Shown one piece after another: positions 63,510 through 64,000 of a stretch of DNA of 64,000 nucleotides. The notes under the pieces are model-generated. The model was given only the letters and a program-made list of their open reading frames with translations. It searched no databases and was not told the origin of the DNA. The stretch spans positions 186,001 to 250,000 of the forward strand of contig SHAP01000001.1 in the NCBI GenBank assembly GCA_004213555.1, read 5' to 3'. The DNA comes from Phycisphaeraceae bacterium (GTDB taxonomy: Bacteria > Planctomycetota > Phycisphaerae > Phycisphaerales > SM1A02). The position numbers were made by a program, and so were the translations under genes. Each line of letters begins with the position of its first letter. Position 1 is the stretch's first letter.

Positions 63510-63952
63510 GACTTTTTCTTTCGCCGCCGGGCCTGAAAAAAAGAACGAAGAAGCGACGCCGACACCGCCGCATGCACCCCTCCAACCATTGGCGGCCGAT
63601 GGTTCAATCTTGGGTCAGCCGGGATTTCGTAGAGAGAACGACAGCCACCCGCCTTGGGATCATCCGCACCCCACACCAGCCGGCCGATGCGAGCGTTTAC
63701 CAAAGCCCCTGCACACATGGCACATGGTTCCAAGGTCACCACCAAGGTGCAGTCCGTCAGACGCCAACGACCAAGGACCCGGCCGGCAGTTTGAAGCGCG
63801 AGCAGTTCCGCATGACCCACCGGATCACCATCACGCTCTCTGGTGTTGCTCGCCTCGGCGATGATTTCACCATCTCGATGAACCACAGCCCCCACGGGTA
63901 CTTCGCCAATGGCCGCCGCTGACCGTGCAAGATCCAAGGCCCGCTTCATCAT
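63503..63952 (-). CDS. tadA: tRNA-specific adenosine deaminase TadA, 5' end possibly beyond window
   Basis: Zinc deaminase that converts A34 to inosine in tRNA-Arg(ACG). 149 aa from ATG 63952. The zinc and proton-shuttle residues are in VGHAELLAL (His, Glu) and TLEPCAMCAGAL (two Cys). MKRALDLARSAAAIGEVPVGAVV is the typical N-terminus (seen across residues 2-24). In-frame Arg-rich sequence without a stop continues to the right edge, so a longer start outside the window cannot be excluded. Confidence 0.92.
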   Translation of the reverse strand: MMKRALDLARSAAAIGEVPVGAVVHRDGEIIAEASNTRERDGDPVGHAELLALQTAGRVLGRWRLTDCTLVVTLEPCAMCAGALVNARIGRLVWGADDPKAGGCRSLYEIPADPRLNHRPPMVGGVHAAVSASLLRSFFQARRRKKKSC

Positions 63953-64000
63953 GATTCGATCGAGGTCAACACCACGCGCGCGACGACGGCGACGCCGGCT

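Overview
The window looks like a piece of chromosome from a marine planctomycete of the class Phycisphaerae. Pointers are a secreted protein built from dozens of DCNxNGxPDxCE repeats with a dockerin-like tail, a PEP-CTERM protein ending in an Arg cluster, a formylglycine sulfatase, a type IV pilin-like protein, and a bacterial topoisomerase VI pair beside gyrB. DNA is moderately GC-rich throughout. Several promoters of the TTGnnn-16/17-TAnnnT type can be read. No insertion sequence, CRISPR array, rRNA or prophage was seen.

Layout. 0-5 kb: a radical SAM aminomutase of the KamA family (cut by the left edge), both CoA-transferase subunits, a class III aminotransferase and a convergent thiolase, suggesting beta-amino acid or lysine breakdown to acetyl-CoA. 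5-11 kb: sulfatase, SNF2/SWIM helicase, ACR3 arsenite exporter, tRNA-Asn, rpmE. 11-18 kb: prfA, a pilin-like protein, an overlapping DUF2752/lipoprotein operon and a 1008-residue repeat/RCC1 protein. 18-24 kb: an apparent co-directional set (tRNA-Glu, exported protein, aroB, GT39, a ParA ATPase with a CBM48-like tail, an unknown partner). 24-32 kb: ahcY behind a probable SAH-type riboswitch, rdgC-like, purF-like, rpsD, a PpiD-like protein, a tRNA-binding protein. 32-43 kb: ileS, a PEP-CTERM protein, mutS, an M20 peptidase, dapF, an NFU protein, csrA. 43-49 kb: mraZ, flavin reductase, GT4, amidase, pnp, rpsO. 49-54 kb: a glycan-modification cluster (sulfotransferase, two GT2, GT10 fucosyltransferase, another glycosyltransferase). 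54-64 kb: gyrB, a histidine kinase, topoisomerase VI A and B, a dehydrogenase, a bifunctional nuclease-like protein, truD, a HAD protein and tadA at the right edge.

Most striking observation: the 3' UTR of an orphan mraZ, convergent with csrA, folds into four consecutive hairpins. Each shows an ANGGAN-type loop, the classic CsrA target, and they are followed by a terminator hairpin with a U8 tail. This looks like a CsrB/RsmY-type CsrA sponge carried on an MraZ-autoregulated transcript. mraZ also has a clear operator of GTGGGG-type boxes at 10-bp spacing over its promoter. Other points of interest are the SAH-riboswitch-like leader of ahcY with a neighbouring small RNA unit on the opposite strand, the ParA-CBM48 fusion, and the topoisomerase VI pair.
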